A stretch of DNA of 64,000 nt from Epiperipatus broadwayi (GCA_028023455.1 JAQFVV010012496.1:3222001-3286000); one strand, 5' to 3'. Positions 1 to 10,480 are shown, numbered from the stretch's first letter. The notes: generated by a model from the letters alone, not told the origin. Program-made: numbers and translations.

Positions 1-115
1 AATCCAACTAAAAAGTAGAAAAATAACAAAGTAATGTGACTAAATGGTAGAAAAAAACTGAATCCCAGTTAATTTGCCATTCTTGGAAAATATCAGTGCT
101 AAGTCTAACTAAGAT

Positions 116-222
116 TGTCAAGCGTTGTTAGCTGAGAGGTTATCGCATCCACCTTGCAAGCAAGTAGTTGGTTGCAGACGGTTGTGGGTTCACGTCCCGG
201 CTGATGCCATGACATATGAGAG
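116..222 (+). mobile_element. tRNA-derived SINE, copy S1, with target-site duplication
   Basis: A tRNA-like body of about 85 nt is visible: an A-box-like stretch near 135-150 (GCTGAGAGGTTATCGC) and a B-box-like stretch near 186-197 (GGGTTCACGTCCC), with a long variable-arm-like segment between them. A short tail follows. The copy is flanked by a perfect 15-bp direct repeat AAGTCTAACTAAGAT at 101-115 and 223-237, the mark of retrotransposition. Other copies lie at 19441, 25405 (minus), 27128 and 56455 (minus). It is transcribed by pol III if active and depends on a LINE for mobilisation. Confidence 0.85.
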
Positions 223-938
223 AAGTCTAACTAAGATAGGATGCACTTCCATGAGTGCCAATAATGCCTAACGGTTAAAATAAATTTTAATATATGATCT
301 CTTAAAACATTTAGCTAATAACATATATGCAATTATTTACATTATAAGGCTCAAAGGCATATACAAATAATAATAAAGATCAATACGACCTTTAAAAATC
401 CTATGCTGACTGTTCTCATGTTTGGAGGCCAGCTCTCCACATTTGAAGTCACTATGCAAGAGAAGAAATCCTGCTCCACTATATATCAGACTACACAGAT
501 CAAACTACAAGGATTAAGAGCCTCTCTTCTTCCAATTAGTACTAAGGGCAGTTCATTGTCTCTGAATCCCAGCAAATGATTGGTTAGTCCTCTGCCCATT
601 CGATCAGGTGATTCTTCCTTTCCACGTTCCATCGGAATTTTAGTATTATCTTTCAGCCTTTTTAATTAATCAGTTATTTGTAGATTGTCATTATCTTAAA
701 AAGGAATCTAAATCGAATTCCTTAATTTGTTTCATTTGAATAACGATTTATTCTACTCCCATTAATTAGACTATTGTTCATTTTAGAAATTAATCTTTTT
801 CTAATCTAAAGACTATGATTTTTAATTTCTACTTTAAAAGAATAAATATTTTCAAGTTTAACTTATTATTTTTCTCTCTATAAGTTTTTACAATTATATA
901 TATGTATGTGCATTTAAACATACACATACATATCAATC
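223..938. other. No gene; AT-rich DNA inside the F1 foldback
   Basis: Nothing recognisable was found on either strand. It contains a TATATATGTATGTG-like low-complexity patch at about 895-930. Confidence 0.5.
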
Positions 939-1220
939 AGAGATCTTAAGAATCTAGACTTATTATAAAACAATTGGAAACTGCAGGAATATTGTCATTT
1001 CAGAAAGGCATTTGAGGTATTTTTGAGTTTTATAATTTATTTAAACCTTAAATGCCTTTTTGAAATGACAAAATTCCTGCAATTTCCAATTGTTCTATTG
1101 CAAGTCTACATTTTTAAGATTTCTGATATTTTCCAAGAATGGCAAATTTATTGAGATTCAGTATTTTTTCTACTTTTTTAGTCTGGTTACTTTGTTATTT
1201 TTCTACTTTTTAGTTGGCTA

Positions 1221-1737
1221 GTACTGTTTACATAAAAGCATTATTTAAAAAAACCTTTTTTTTTTTACATACTATTTTTATATTCATATGTTTGTAAATA
1301 AATATAAAAACACTTTAGTATAATATTTAACTTCTATACTATTTAGATCAGGGGTCCCCAACCATGGTGCCTGCATATCATTTTACGTGTGCCGCCGCTA
1401 TCCAAACACAATAAAAAATTATTTATCTGATATAAATAAATTTAATTTTTTTAATTTCTTATAAATTATTGTATTATATTGTAATCAAATTGTAGGGCAT
1501 ACTATACTTTTTCAGACTAAAAATATAAACGTTAATTATATGTTAAAATTTTATTTTTGAAATAAATATTTTTTTGTACATTATGTGTATTATTAACAAT
1601 ATCCAACCATAAATTTACATTGAAAAAATAAATGGTGCCTGCCTTCTGGTTGAAAAAAATAAATGGTGCCCACCACCTAGCCGGTATTATAGAATGTGCT
1701 CTTAAGTGCAAAAAGGTAGATGTATATAATAAGTTAA
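1221..1737. other. AT-rich stretch with an hAT-type terminal motif
   Basis: CAGGGGTCCCCAACC at 1349-1363 matches the terminal inverted repeat style of hAT elements (CAGGGGT...). No matching opposite end was found, so this is at most a truncated non-autonomous copy. The phrase AAATGGTGCC recurs at about 1631 and 1661. No coding frame is convincing. Confidence 0.4.
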
Positions 1738-1750
1738 CTAAGACAATAAA

Positions 1751-2578
1751 CAAGAATCTCGGCCTCAGGGTGGCCTTTGAGCGTTCCATCATCAGATTTT
1801 CAATTGGATGGATGGTTGAAGAGTTGGAGTGTGGAGTATATTGAAGCCTGTTCATTAAAGTATGAGGATTGGCTATTCTAATATATAGCTGAGCACTTAT
1901 AGCATATATGTGTAGAGATGGTAATTTGGACCAACTGATGATTGCTGGTTACGTATATTGGGGATTATTTATCTTTTCAACATATATGTGTTCAAGTGTA
2001 TCAGTGTCATGAGATAGTGGGGAGAGTGGTGGGTCATGTGAAAGTCTGTGCTCATATACCCTATATATTACATATATAAACACAGGTATATAATAAGCCT
2101 GTGTGTTTCAGTTATTACATAGTAGAGATGTCTGCCCATCCCTTGTATTAAATGGATTATGTCCTGTGTATGAGGGGTCAGATTGATCTTAGGTCAACAT
2201 GGGTGTGACAAAAATCTCAGCCTCAGGGTGGCCTTTGAGCATTCCATCATCAGATTTTCAATTGGATGGATGGTTGAAGAGTTAGTGTGGAGTAGATTGA
2301 AGCCTGTCCATTAAAGTATGAAGATTGACTATCTTAATATATATCCAAGCACTTATAGCATATATGTGTAGAGATGGTAATCTGGACCAACTGATGATTG
2401 CTGGTTTAGCATGAAATACGTATATTGGTGATTATTTATCTTTTCAACATATATGTGTTCAAGTGAATCAGTGTTATGAGATAGTGTGGAGAGAGGTGAG
2501 TTGTGTGAAAGTCTGTGCTCATATACCCTATATATTACATATATAAACACAGGTATATAATAAGCCTGTGTGTTTCAG
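1751..2578 (+). mobile_element. Family A hammerhead-ribozyme retroelement, head-to-tail dimer (A1+A2)
   Basis: Two tandem copies with a 456-458 bp period: the TCTC start of the block is at 1757 and 2215, and the CTGATGA core is at 1935 and 2391. Each unit has, in order, a body ending in a hairpin-rich stretch, a hammerhead core, then a tRNA-like segment (ending near 2050 and 2525) and a short hairpin around GCCTGTGT. The dimer is flanked by a perfect 13-bp direct repeat CTAAGACAATAAA at 1738-1750 and 2579-2591. It therefore appears to have inserted as one 1.8-unit multimer, as expected for a rolling-circle or uncleaved RNA template. The first unit's ribozyme has a deletion through stem II and GAAA; the second is intact. 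The family resembles animal retrozymes, but that assignment is inference. Confidence 0.8.
2377..2436 (+). ncRNA. Type I hammerhead ribozyme, family A, intact core
   Basis: Core CTGATGA (2391-2397), a five-pair-position stem II with a GGTTT loop, then GAAA. Stem III is the palindrome ATACGTAT with no separate loop, and the predicted cleavage is after the A that follows it. Stem I is CCAA with TTGG, continued past a TGG bulge by TAATC with GATTA. The closing pair of stem II is a U-U mismatch (TTGCT with AGCAT), which may weaken activity. The same variant is found at 57126-57186. Confidence 0.75.
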
Positions 2579-2627
2579 CTAAGACAATAAAGTCAATTAC
2601 TCAAGATTTATAAATGTAGATGCTAGC

Positions 2628-2791
2628 AATCAATCCTTACTCTATCAACAATCTCAACCTTGGTCAAGTTGCAATCTTTAGTGTCTATATAAACATTTCA
2701 GACCATAAATAAAGGTGGCGCCACCTTCATTGTTAAAAGAGGTTGCCTTGACTACAGGTTGAGATTGTTGATAGCTTAAGGATTGGTTGTT
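2628..2791. mobile_element. Mini inverted-repeat element M, copy 1
   Basis: A 164-bp element with terminal inverted repeats: 2628-2660 is complementary to 2756-2791, including CAACAATCTCAACC and its complement. The centre has a second palindrome around GGTGGCGCCACC at 2713-2726. It has no coding capacity. Family members recur at about 11150, 18176, 23305, 36700, 39695, 44435, 44790 and 52480, each about 130-220 bp. This is consistent with a MITE, but the source transposase is not in the window. Confidence 0.75.
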
Positions 2792-3220
2792 ATTATAATA
2801 AGTTAAACATAAATAATATTCTTCCACTGGATCTCTCCTCTGGTTTGTTCTTCAGTTATTCACAAATATCACATCTTTTTCTAGAGCCAATTAATCGGAA
2901 CATAGTTGTTCTCTTGGCCTATATATTGACGAATCAAATAACTATATATAATACATTTAAATTTAAAATGTTAAGATGCTAATTTGGGTTCAGATAACAT
3001 AAATGCTCATTGATAATAATAAAATATAACTTACTGCTTAGTTACTATCATTGATAATGATCACATATTAACATTCGGTCATATTACATTACTGCCTATT
3101 AATACTAAACATGCCTTTGGTTAGAGAACAACATAAAATAATTACAAATGCCCATGGTTAACTCAGACAAGTGAGATCGGTGCAAGATGTGATAGGTAAT
3201 AACTAAATATATAAATCAAG
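2792..3220. other. No gene; AT-rich
   Basis: I saw nothing beyond AT-rich sequence. Confidence 0.4.
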
Positions 3221-3418
3221 CAAAACTCACTATACGTATTGCCACACACAGCAGGCTAGAGTAATCAATGGATGCCAGAAGGCTTGTGCATAAAATCCCG
3301 ATCTAGTGCCTACTCATCCAATATCCCCAGACCAGTTTCTGGCTTGTGGCCTTCGTCAGTGAGGAGCCTTGGATCTGAGAGCACTGCACTTAGATCTTAA
3401 TACGTATAGTGAGTTTTG
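3221..3418 (-). mobile_element. Family B foldback with hammerhead, copy B1
   Basis: A 198-bp element bounded by perfect 20-bp inverted termini (3221-3240 CAAAACTCACTATACGTATT, complement at 3399-3418). The interior is the family B consensus on the minus strand, with the ribozyme at 3324-3366. Family B copies also occur at 8670, 20540-22015, 25735, 41600 and 61075-61630. The element has no open reading frame. Confidence 0.75.
3324..3366 (-). ncRNA. Type I hammerhead ribozyme, family B, intact core
   Basis: Minus strand: stem I CCTCA, core CTGACGA (3359-3353), stem II of GGC with GCC around a CACAA loop with a flanking A-A mismatch, then GAAA. The short self-complementary stem III is ACTGGT, and the cleavage triplet is GTC (C17 is the complement of 3330). 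Stem I closes with TGGGG. All invariant core residues are present. Confidence 0.75.
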
Positions 3419-4129
3419 CCTGTTTTAACAACAGTTATACACAAGTATAAGAAGTGGTGGTCATGTGATGTTTATTGGCTTAAATATATAACTTATATCG
3501 AAATGTATGCCGAAATGGTTAGTATAAATGAAAACTTTTATATGTATACGCGTATATAGATATTAAAAGACATATTTTGCGGGTTCAACAGTATTAAAAA
3601 TTTAAATATTTATATACCGACGTTTCGACTTGATCACACAAGATAAGTATATAGATATTCTATATATAAATCGTACGCGTGTTATTAAATTATTTATAGA
3701 ACAGAAATTTAAATTGTAAATAAATATTTTGAAAGATATAGACCAATGTGCGTTTTTTATATATACCATACATTAATATAATCTATGGCATTCAATTATC
3801 TTAATTAGGCTTAAGCCACGTTTAGAAAAAAAGATACTTTTGTGTGTACGTGTGTGTATAAATATGTATGTGCGTGCGAACGTATTTGAAGTACTAGAAA
3901 GAATTAAATATACAATTACTTTTTATTACTGCATTGTTACAAACAAACGAAAAAAAAACATTCGTTTATTAAAATAAAATACATTTTAAATATAGGAGTC
4001 AAAATCGTTAACTTTTTTTTAAAAAAGTAATATTACTAAATAATTAAAAAAAAAAAAAAATCGAAAGTATAAATTAATGAAAATAAAGTAAACAAAAAAA
4101 AAATATTTTGTTATGGCTGGAGGAGAAAC
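3419..4129. other. AT-rich DNA with a decayed hammerhead-like hairpin near 3620-3660
   Basis: On the minus strand around 3660-3625 there is a CTTG/CAAG hairpin followed by GTCGAAACGTC, flanked by complementary TATATAC/GTATATA. This looks like the stem II, GAAA and cleavage-site half of a hammerhead, with the CTGANGA box mutated (CTTATCT). No coding content was found. Confidence 0.4.
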
Positions 4130-4400
4130 AAGTTTTGATAACTTCAAAATTTAAAACACTTTTATAATAAAAGTTTACCTTCCTCCGCTGAGCTCTTAGC
4201 AGAGGGACCACACAGGCAACGGCTCTCACCTAGACATTTTAAAGTCATGATTCCTCTCTTCCTCGAACAGTATGAAGGACTATTTTAATGGCAAAAGGTT
4301 CAATTAGAACCAAGAGTATATTTGAACTGTCATTGGGTAGAAGTACGACTGGTCATCCAACCATGACCGTAACACCCCTACACCCTTTTTCCACCTGCTC
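4130..4400. other. Higher-complexity unique patch of unknown function
   Basis: Base composition is more balanced than in the surroundings and no repeat partner was found in the window. On the minus strand a short frame (ATG at about 4249) runs into AGGAAG followed by GTAAAC at about 4178, which resembles a splice donor. A lone exon or UTR is possible but unproven. Confidence 0.2.
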
Positions 4401-5279
4401 AAATATGGAAGTTGTTGTTAACCAAACCTAATACAATGACAGTCTTTTTAAAGAACCTATTAAATCCCCCGTATAAATTTCCTGATTTTCAGTTGAATAA
4501 TTAGTTATTCTGTGAATGAGTGTAAGAGGTAGTGATATACATGCACATAATATATTTTCATTACAGTATACGATTATTACTTTTATTGCCCAGTCATCAA
4601 TAGGGGGGAACAAACAAAAAAGGCAGTAAAATATTACTTTTTTTAAAAAAAAGTTTTTATCTTTTTTCATTAAGTACACCTGAGTTTTAAAGCAGGTGCA
4701 ACTTTTGATATTTTTGATTATAAACTAAGTAGACAACACTAAAGAAGAAAACCAGCTGGTCTTCGTGTGCATATTTATTATTACTACCATCCATTTTTCT
4801 TTCCACCATTTGAAAAGATCAAAACAAAAAACAAACAATGAAAGAAATTGATAAATCTCTGTATGAAAGGTTCTGATTTTAGAGTCAGCACGTAAATAAC
4901 GAGTAACCTCACACCCATATTGCTACTCATTACTTACTAAGTACGCGGAGAACTCCCTCTATAAAACAACTCTACGCGAGATTCTATTTTCATAAAACAA
5001 ATCATTCGCAAACCATTGTTATTTCAAAACTCTGCATTCAAAAATGGGTTCAAATTTGAAATTTTTTAGAAAAGCATAAAAAATAAAATAAAATAGAAAG
5101 GCGTAATTGTATCCGTAAAAGTCCAAAATGTTAAAAAATTAAAGTAATTTAAATACAGCTTTTTGGTAAATATTTCTTAAAAAAAAAAAAAAATTAATAC
5201 AAAATAAATTTTAATTTACTATTCATATTGAGTTGATTATGAAATTTTAGATTGGTATATTGCAGAAATTTAAATACCG
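4401..5279. other. No gene; AT-rich
   Basis: Homopolymer A and T tracts predominate (for example near 5178-5195). No convincing coding or repeat signal was seen. Confidence 0.4.
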
Positions 5280-5284
5280 TATTA

Positions 5285-5755
5285 TATATGCGGGATTCGA
5301 ACTCAGACTTTCACACGACCCTCAACCATCCATGCTATCTCATATCGCTGATTCACTTGATCACACACATGTCGAAAAGATAAATAATCACCAATAGACG
5401 TATTTCGCGCTAAACCAGCACTCATCAGTTGGTCCAGATTAGCATCTCCACACATATATAGAATCAGTTCTCAGCTTTATATTAAGATAGCCAATCTTCA
5501 TACTTTAATGGACAGGCTTCAAACTACTCCAACCCACAACTCTTCCGCTTCCATTTTCATTGATTGTATATATGTGCGGAGATTGTAATCGGGACCAAAT
5601 GCTCAGTGCTGGTTTACCACGAAATACGTATATTGATGATTATTTATCTTTTCGACATGTGTGTGATCAGGTGGGTCAGCAATATAAAATGGCACTGAGA
5701 GTTGTGGGTCGTGTGAAAGTCTGAGTTCGAATCCTGCATATATTACACATATAAA
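5285..5755. mobile_element. Family A inverted pair (A3 minus, A4 plus)
   Basis: A minus-strand copy (5285 to about 5560) and a plus-strand copy (about 5560-5755) are joined body to body, so both ends carry the tRNA-like part: GGATTCGAACTC at 5293-5304 and its complement GAGTTCGAATCC at 5723-5734. These are excellent pol III B-box matches (GGTTCGANTCC type). The left copy keeps a ribozyme core; the right copy has a scrambled core near 5607. Confidence 0.75.
5384..5446 (-). ncRNA. Hammerhead ribozyme, family A, core intact, stem III mismatch
   Basis: Minus strand: CTGATGA, stem II GTGCT with AGCGC (one G-T pair where other copies have AGCAC, so pairing is kept), and GAAA. Stem III ATACGTCT has one mismatch and A is at the cleavage position. 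Stem I is CCAA/TTGG plus the distal helix beyond a TGG bulge. Confidence 0.7.
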
Positions 5756-5770
5756 TGCAGGGGGGGGTAA

Positions 5771-6234
5771 GCCTGTACAGAAAATTAATACTGTATTATA
5801 ATAAATGTGACATCATTTTTGAATTTGTAAAAATAATGATTAAAAATGTAAATGTTTCAGCAAATATGAGTCGTTTTTAAAAAGTTAATTAAATAAAAAG
5901 TGTGTTTAAATCTATCTAATTACATTTAATTGAAATTTCTTGTTCCTAATTGGCAAAAAATTCTTAATAAAAATTAAACCTTTTTCTGTATATTTTATCA
6001 GAAATTGCTTTCATCTAAAAATTAAGGATTTCTCAAATCTTGAGGTCGATTACACTACATCTTGATGTACAAATGTATCATGTTTTCTAGTCACATATAG
6101 GCAGCTTAAGAATACCATAACATTAAAACAGAAATCATAGTTCCCAAACGTTACTTGATTTTAAAATGTATGGTTTTAAAAAATCATGAAATTAACATAT
6201 ATATATAACATATTAAATTCACTATTGTCTATGT
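5771..6234. other. No gene; AT-rich
   Basis: No recognisable element was found. Confidence 0.4.
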
Positions 6235-6672
6235 CAGGGGCGACCAACTTTTGTGTTCATAAGATCTACTTTTTATTTTAAAAATGTGTTGCGATTGACT
6301 TGTTGTCATAGGCAATGGAGAGAGATATGAAATATATACTATTTTTATATATCTACTTAGTAGAAAATAATTATTTAACAGGCCAAAAAAACTCATTACC
6401 TGTGGAATTAAAGCATCATGAGTAATTATTAACAATATTTATTAATTCAAATTAGCTGCATTAAGTCAAGATTAAAAATATTATTTTCAATAATGATACG
6501 ACTTAGTGGACTTCATCTAAAAATTTAAAACAAAAATAACAAAAAAACTTGAAAATCTTGACTTAATTGTTTCACTTGTTACCCGACAGCTCTTGCCAGA
6601 TTGGCCTCACGATCGACCAAAATTGGCTTTGCGATCGACTGGTGGATCGTGATTGACTTGTTGGCCACCCCT
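6235..6672. mobile_element. Non-autonomous hAT-like element
   Basis: The left end CAGGGGCGACCAAC (6235) and the right end TTGGCCACCCCTT (6661-6673) form imperfect terminal inverted repeats of the hAT style. Sub-repeats of 'gcgatcgac' type occur near the right end (about 6600-6660). An 8-bp target duplication could not be identified, so the exact right boundary is uncertain. It has no transposase frame. Confidence 0.6.
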
Positions 6673-6673
6673 T

Positions 6674-7470
6674 CAATACATTTATTTAAGCACTTTATTT
6701 TTCCCCTTCGCTTGTATATGTAATTCTATGATTACAATGCTAGTCACTTAAAACACATTCCGCTAAATTAAAAAAAGTAAAAACATTTCGTAAAGCATGC
6801 ACTCATATGTATGCAAAAGAATAAACACTTTAATATAAGAGGTTACATAATAAACTTTAGTGGGATTTTCTATTATTACAATATATAAATCAAAACATAA
6901 GAGTTACGAGGCTTGGGTGTTTGATATTCTAGCTCTTCTAAAAACTGAAGGTTGTTCCTAAAATATATGCATAATGAGAGAAATGATGAGGTGAGTTTCT
7001 AAACAGATGAAAGGATGTGTTAGCTGAGTTAAGAGGCAATGATAAGAACAAAAAAAATTAGAAAATATATATTCACAGAGCGATGATTGTTCATCCTTTG
7101 CAACGCATTAAAACTGAATAGAAATCAGTCTCTTCACCATGTGAAGATGGTATAATTAAAGGTAATGAGTTGGAAATTGGTTGTTTGGTACCTCTAGATT
7201 ATTTAAACAGTGAATTTTATTCATGAAATATGTGCATAATAAGAGTAAATAGTTAAATTGAAACAAGAGGCACTAAGAAAAACCAAAAAAAAAATGAATA
7301 TTTGTTTATGGAAATGCTATATCTTCTCAGTCTTATATTGCATCTCCTAAGAATTTAAACTATCAACAGCTATTTAATATTTTGTGTTTTGGTGAAGGTT
7401 TGTGGTGATGGTATTTTATTAAGTAATGAATGTCTAGAAAAAATTAATTTTTATTTAAATCTTCCACTTA
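6674..7470. other. No gene; AT-rich
   Basis: No recognisable feature was seen on either strand. Confidence 0.4.
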
Positions 7471-7790
7471 GCACACGGATCAGTATATGCACAATATTTT
7501 GAGTGGTATTATTCTTCCTTCTTCAGGTGTTGCTGGCCTCACCAGTGACAGTGTTAGCATGGGAATCAAACCTGGACCCTTAAATTCTTGAATATTTAAA
7601 TTTTAAGGTAACACTCTAACGAAGTGAGGAAGGCTTAATCGGTTAGAGCATTACCTTAAAATTCAATATTCAAGAATCTAAGGGTCCAGGTTTGATTCTT
7701 ATGCTAGCACTGTCACTGGTCCAGCCAGCAACACCTGAAGAAAGGAGAATAATACCGCTCAAAACATTGTGCACATACTAACCTCTGTGC
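7471..7790. repeat. 320-bp foldback with tRNA-like arms
   Basis: The two halves are inverted complements: GCACAATATTTTGAG near 7489 pairs with CTCAAAACATTGTGC near 7778. The short centre is near 7600-7650. The right arm reads like a tRNA: CGGTTAGAGCATTACC near 7640 (A-box-like) and GGTCCAGGTTTGATTC near 7683 (B-box-like). The flank CACCTGAAGA is hammerhead-like, but the downstream half does not fit (see rejected items). It is probably an inverted pair of tRNA-derived repeats. Confidence 0.65.
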
Positions 7791-8600
7791 CATTACTAAC
7801 AGTTGAATGTAATTGGAAAATTTCAAGAAAGTTAAATTTTTCTAAAGACATTCAATACTTAATATTAGATGGTGAAAATAGTCCATTATATAAATGTTTA
7901 ATATTTTCTTCGATTTCTTTTTTCTTTTAACTTTATTATATAAAAATAACTTTCAAAATTAATGTCAAAATATTACATCATTCCCAACTGCCAACATTTG
8001 TATTAGGAGTAAAACTAAATAACCAATGGACTCTAAATGAGACCGTAGCCTAAATTCTCATATTCCGTTCTTGCTATTGGCCTTCACTATTGAAGATCGC
8101 TGGATTGCATACTCACGTCAATCAGCTTCTTTATACGATTTAATATTCTATGATTCTGGATCCAAATAACTTACATGCATAACTATATAAACAAGCTAAC
8201 ATCTATATAAATTTTGCGACTTGTTATATACTAACTACAGGAATTTTTGGACCCTTTGGCAAACAGATAATGCATTGCAAAATATCATATAACTACCAGC
8301 TTACTTTCAATATTTTATCAAAAGCAATAATCCATTTTATTTATTCTACAGTTATCAAATGTAAGATTAAGCAATCAACAGACACCAGAGGTCAGTGCCA
8401 TAACTGCAGACTGGATTACATTAGCCTTTATGAATAAGAACAATAGTTTCCTTTCCCTCGTTTAACACTACCAAACAGTGATCATTGATTAATTAGGCTT
8501 ACAATATATATCTGGATTATAATAATTACAGAGGATTATTGCTGTATATACAAATTTAATACAGCTCAAGGATAATATCAATTCAATTTAATATCAATCA
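7791..8600. other. No gene; AT-rich
   Basis: I saw nothing supportable here. Confidence 0.4.
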
Positions 8601-8604
8601 AGTC

Positions 8605-8855
8605 TCTGCAGATATCCAAAATATCACATGATCACCATTTATTACACTTGTTCATAACTGTTATTACAACAGACAAAACTCTCCATACAGTAGTGCCACT
8701 CACTGACGAAATCCACAAGCTAGAAACTAGTCTGGGGATATTGGATGAATAGGCACCAGATAGGGATTTTATGCACAAGCCTTCGGGCATCAATTGATTA
8801 CTCTGGTGGGCACAGGGTCACACTACTGTATTGAGAGTTATGCCTGTTTGTATCA
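8605..8855 (+). mobile_element. Family B foldback with hammerhead, copy B2
   Basis: A left segment with the family's CATACAGTAGTGCCACTCA (about 8684-8702) joins directly to the ribozyme and body, and the inverted CACTACTGTATTGAGAG closes it near 8832. This copy therefore has an inverted-repeat frame around a plus-strand ribozyme. Confidence 0.7.
8697..8737 (+). ncRNA. Hammerhead ribozyme, family B, intact core
   Basis: Stem I CACTCA, core CTGACGA (8703-8709), CACAA stem II loop, and GAAA (8723-8726). The stem III palindrome ACTAGT spans 8726-8731, with GTC cleavage at C8732, and TGGGG closes stem I. Stem II is weakened (AATC where AAGC is expected), so folding is doubtful although the core is complete. 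Confidence 0.6.
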
Positions 8856-9179
8856 AAAATAATGAATAGTAACAAACTATATCACCTTTTAACCAATATA
8901 ATATAGATATTTTGATATGAGTATATATTCCTATAATACAATTTACTTTATTGTTATACATATTAAAATGTCAACAGAAAAAATTAAAAAATAGAATAAC
9001 AATTATGAAAAAGGATGCGAAATAACCCATTGACATCACATTGATGTACATATATAATAAAAAATACAATAACCAGGAAAAAGGAAATGAAATAATATAT
9101 TGCTATATATATATATGTCTGTATCATGCTGAAATCGAATATGTATGCAAATGTGAATAGGTTCACCAAGTACTATCAA

Positions 9180-10330
9180 AAACATACAAAACTATCCCTC
9201 TTATCACTCTTCTTATGATAGGTCAGTGATAAAATACAGAAGCGCCATCTATGTGACCTTAAATTTGTAAACCTCTCATATACTTCTCTGTCAAAATGGT
9301 GATGCGATGCACTGTGACCTCTTTTTCGGAGACAGGAATCTCTCGCTACAATACCCAGAGAAACTTGTTAGCCACTTTACCTTCCCTTTCCATTCCCTGC
9401 CCTATGTTATTCTCATATTCTCTATCCTGTTCTATCCTAGTTCCACAACATAATCTTTGTCAATCCCATGGCCTTTATATCTAAATCTCCTTTATCTTTT
9501 TCATAAACCGGCATAAAAACCAAGAACCGACTTTCTGTATAATTACTTTGTTTATATTTATTCTTCCACAACTTCAATATTTGTACCCTTTTTGCTTGCA
9601 GGCATTTACATTCAATTAATAGATGCCTAATATTTTCTATGACTTCCTTACATAACTTGCAGACTAAATCATCCATGTTTCTCCATTTATGTGTATATTC
9701 CCTTGTTGCTAAACATTCTGTTTGAGCCTTAAACAGTAAACTACTTTAGCCATGAATACGGGACAATAAACTGTCCTAAAAGCACTTGGCGGTAACTTTT
9801 GGATAATATTACTTATGTTTAACAGCTTCATTATCTGTGCGCAGAGCACATATATATATATTGATTTCCTTGCTATGATCATAACTCATACCCAATATTC
9901 TGTTTACTTCTATACATATTTAAACTTTTTTACTCTCTATACTAGTTCTCTATCTCTCCAACTCTCTATTCTTTATTAATGCATCTATTCTTCTACTCCA
10001 TTCCTTGCCACTATAACACCCAACAATCCTCCTAATACAATCATTCCATCTTTTGTACAAATATACTGATATAAATTCTTTATCCAAATTTTCTGCATAA
10101 CATACTATATTTCTCACTCATCTTGTTGCCTGCCCTTTACTCATAACCTAATCAAATACTATTTTCACTATTCTTTTATTATCCATGAATTGCAACCTAC
10201 TGAACATTTTCATTTTGTTTTTTGTATCTGTCATATAAAAACTTGAGCATCCCGTTTCTCCTTAAATTGCCTCCTTTGTCATCCACACACGTGCATTTAC
10301 ACATAATGCATCATTACCATATGTTAACTC
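9180..10330 (-). pseudogene. LINE copy L1, 3' portion of ORF2 plus 3' UTR, decayed
   Basis: Minus-strand frames give the C-terminal part of a non-LTR retrotransposon protein. First comes a 'GCSSFYM...KMFSRLQFMDNKR' segment near 10240-10170. About 600 bp downstream is a zinc-knuckle-like CKLCKEVIENIRHLLIEC (C-x2-C-x8-H-x4-C) near 9662-9608. Frames are interrupted by stops and shifts. The terminal segment near 9350-9300 (AGTGCATCGCATCACC) is shared with L2 at 14150-14168, defining a conserved 3' UTR end. The family is consistent with the Jockey/CR1-type APE LINEs found in many invertebrates; the exact clade is undetermined. Confidence 0.75.
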
Positions 10331-10366
10331 TGCTACTGCCACTTCTATATAATTCTAGTTAACTCT

Positions 10367-10480
10367 CCTTACAGTAGTTCAGTGCAAGCTATAGTAATCA
10401 ATGGATGAAAGTAGGTGACCTTACTGTAAGGAGTTTGTCACTGTTTAAACAGCTTGTGTCGGCATAAGGGATGGTGATCA
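10367..10480. repeat. Family B fragment, palindromic, no ribozyme
   Basis: ACTCTCCTTACAGTAG near 10361 and its near-complement CTTACTGTAAGGAGT near 10421 bracket a family B segment (GTAATCAATGGATG). The trailing CATAAGGGATGGTGATCATG also matches family B. The hammerhead part is deleted. Confidence 0.6.

Larger units (their letters stand above)
1..1220. repeat. Foldback element F1, interrupted by a SINE and other DNA
   Basis: Positions 1-96 are the inverted complement of 1122-1220 with few mismatches, and 941-1000 is the inverted complement of about 1067-1125, so the outer and inner arms form one nested foldback. The left arm is broken between 97 and 940 by an insertion that includes a SINE. 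A second, uninterrupted copy of the same family lies at 49219-49592. No transposase is seen. It is best regarded as a non-autonomous foldback or MITE. Confidence 0.75.

Noticed and set aside
1632-1855. Overlapping open frames of 70 and 107 codons
   Set aside because: They cross the boundary of the family A element, so neither can be one ancestral gene; no domain is visible.
7741-7790. Hammerhead-like CACCTGAAGA...CTCAAAACATTGTGC in the 7.5-kb foldback
   Set aside because: CTGAAGA fits, but GAAA is AAAA, stem II is weak and the cleavage position would be G, which hammerheads do not cleave.
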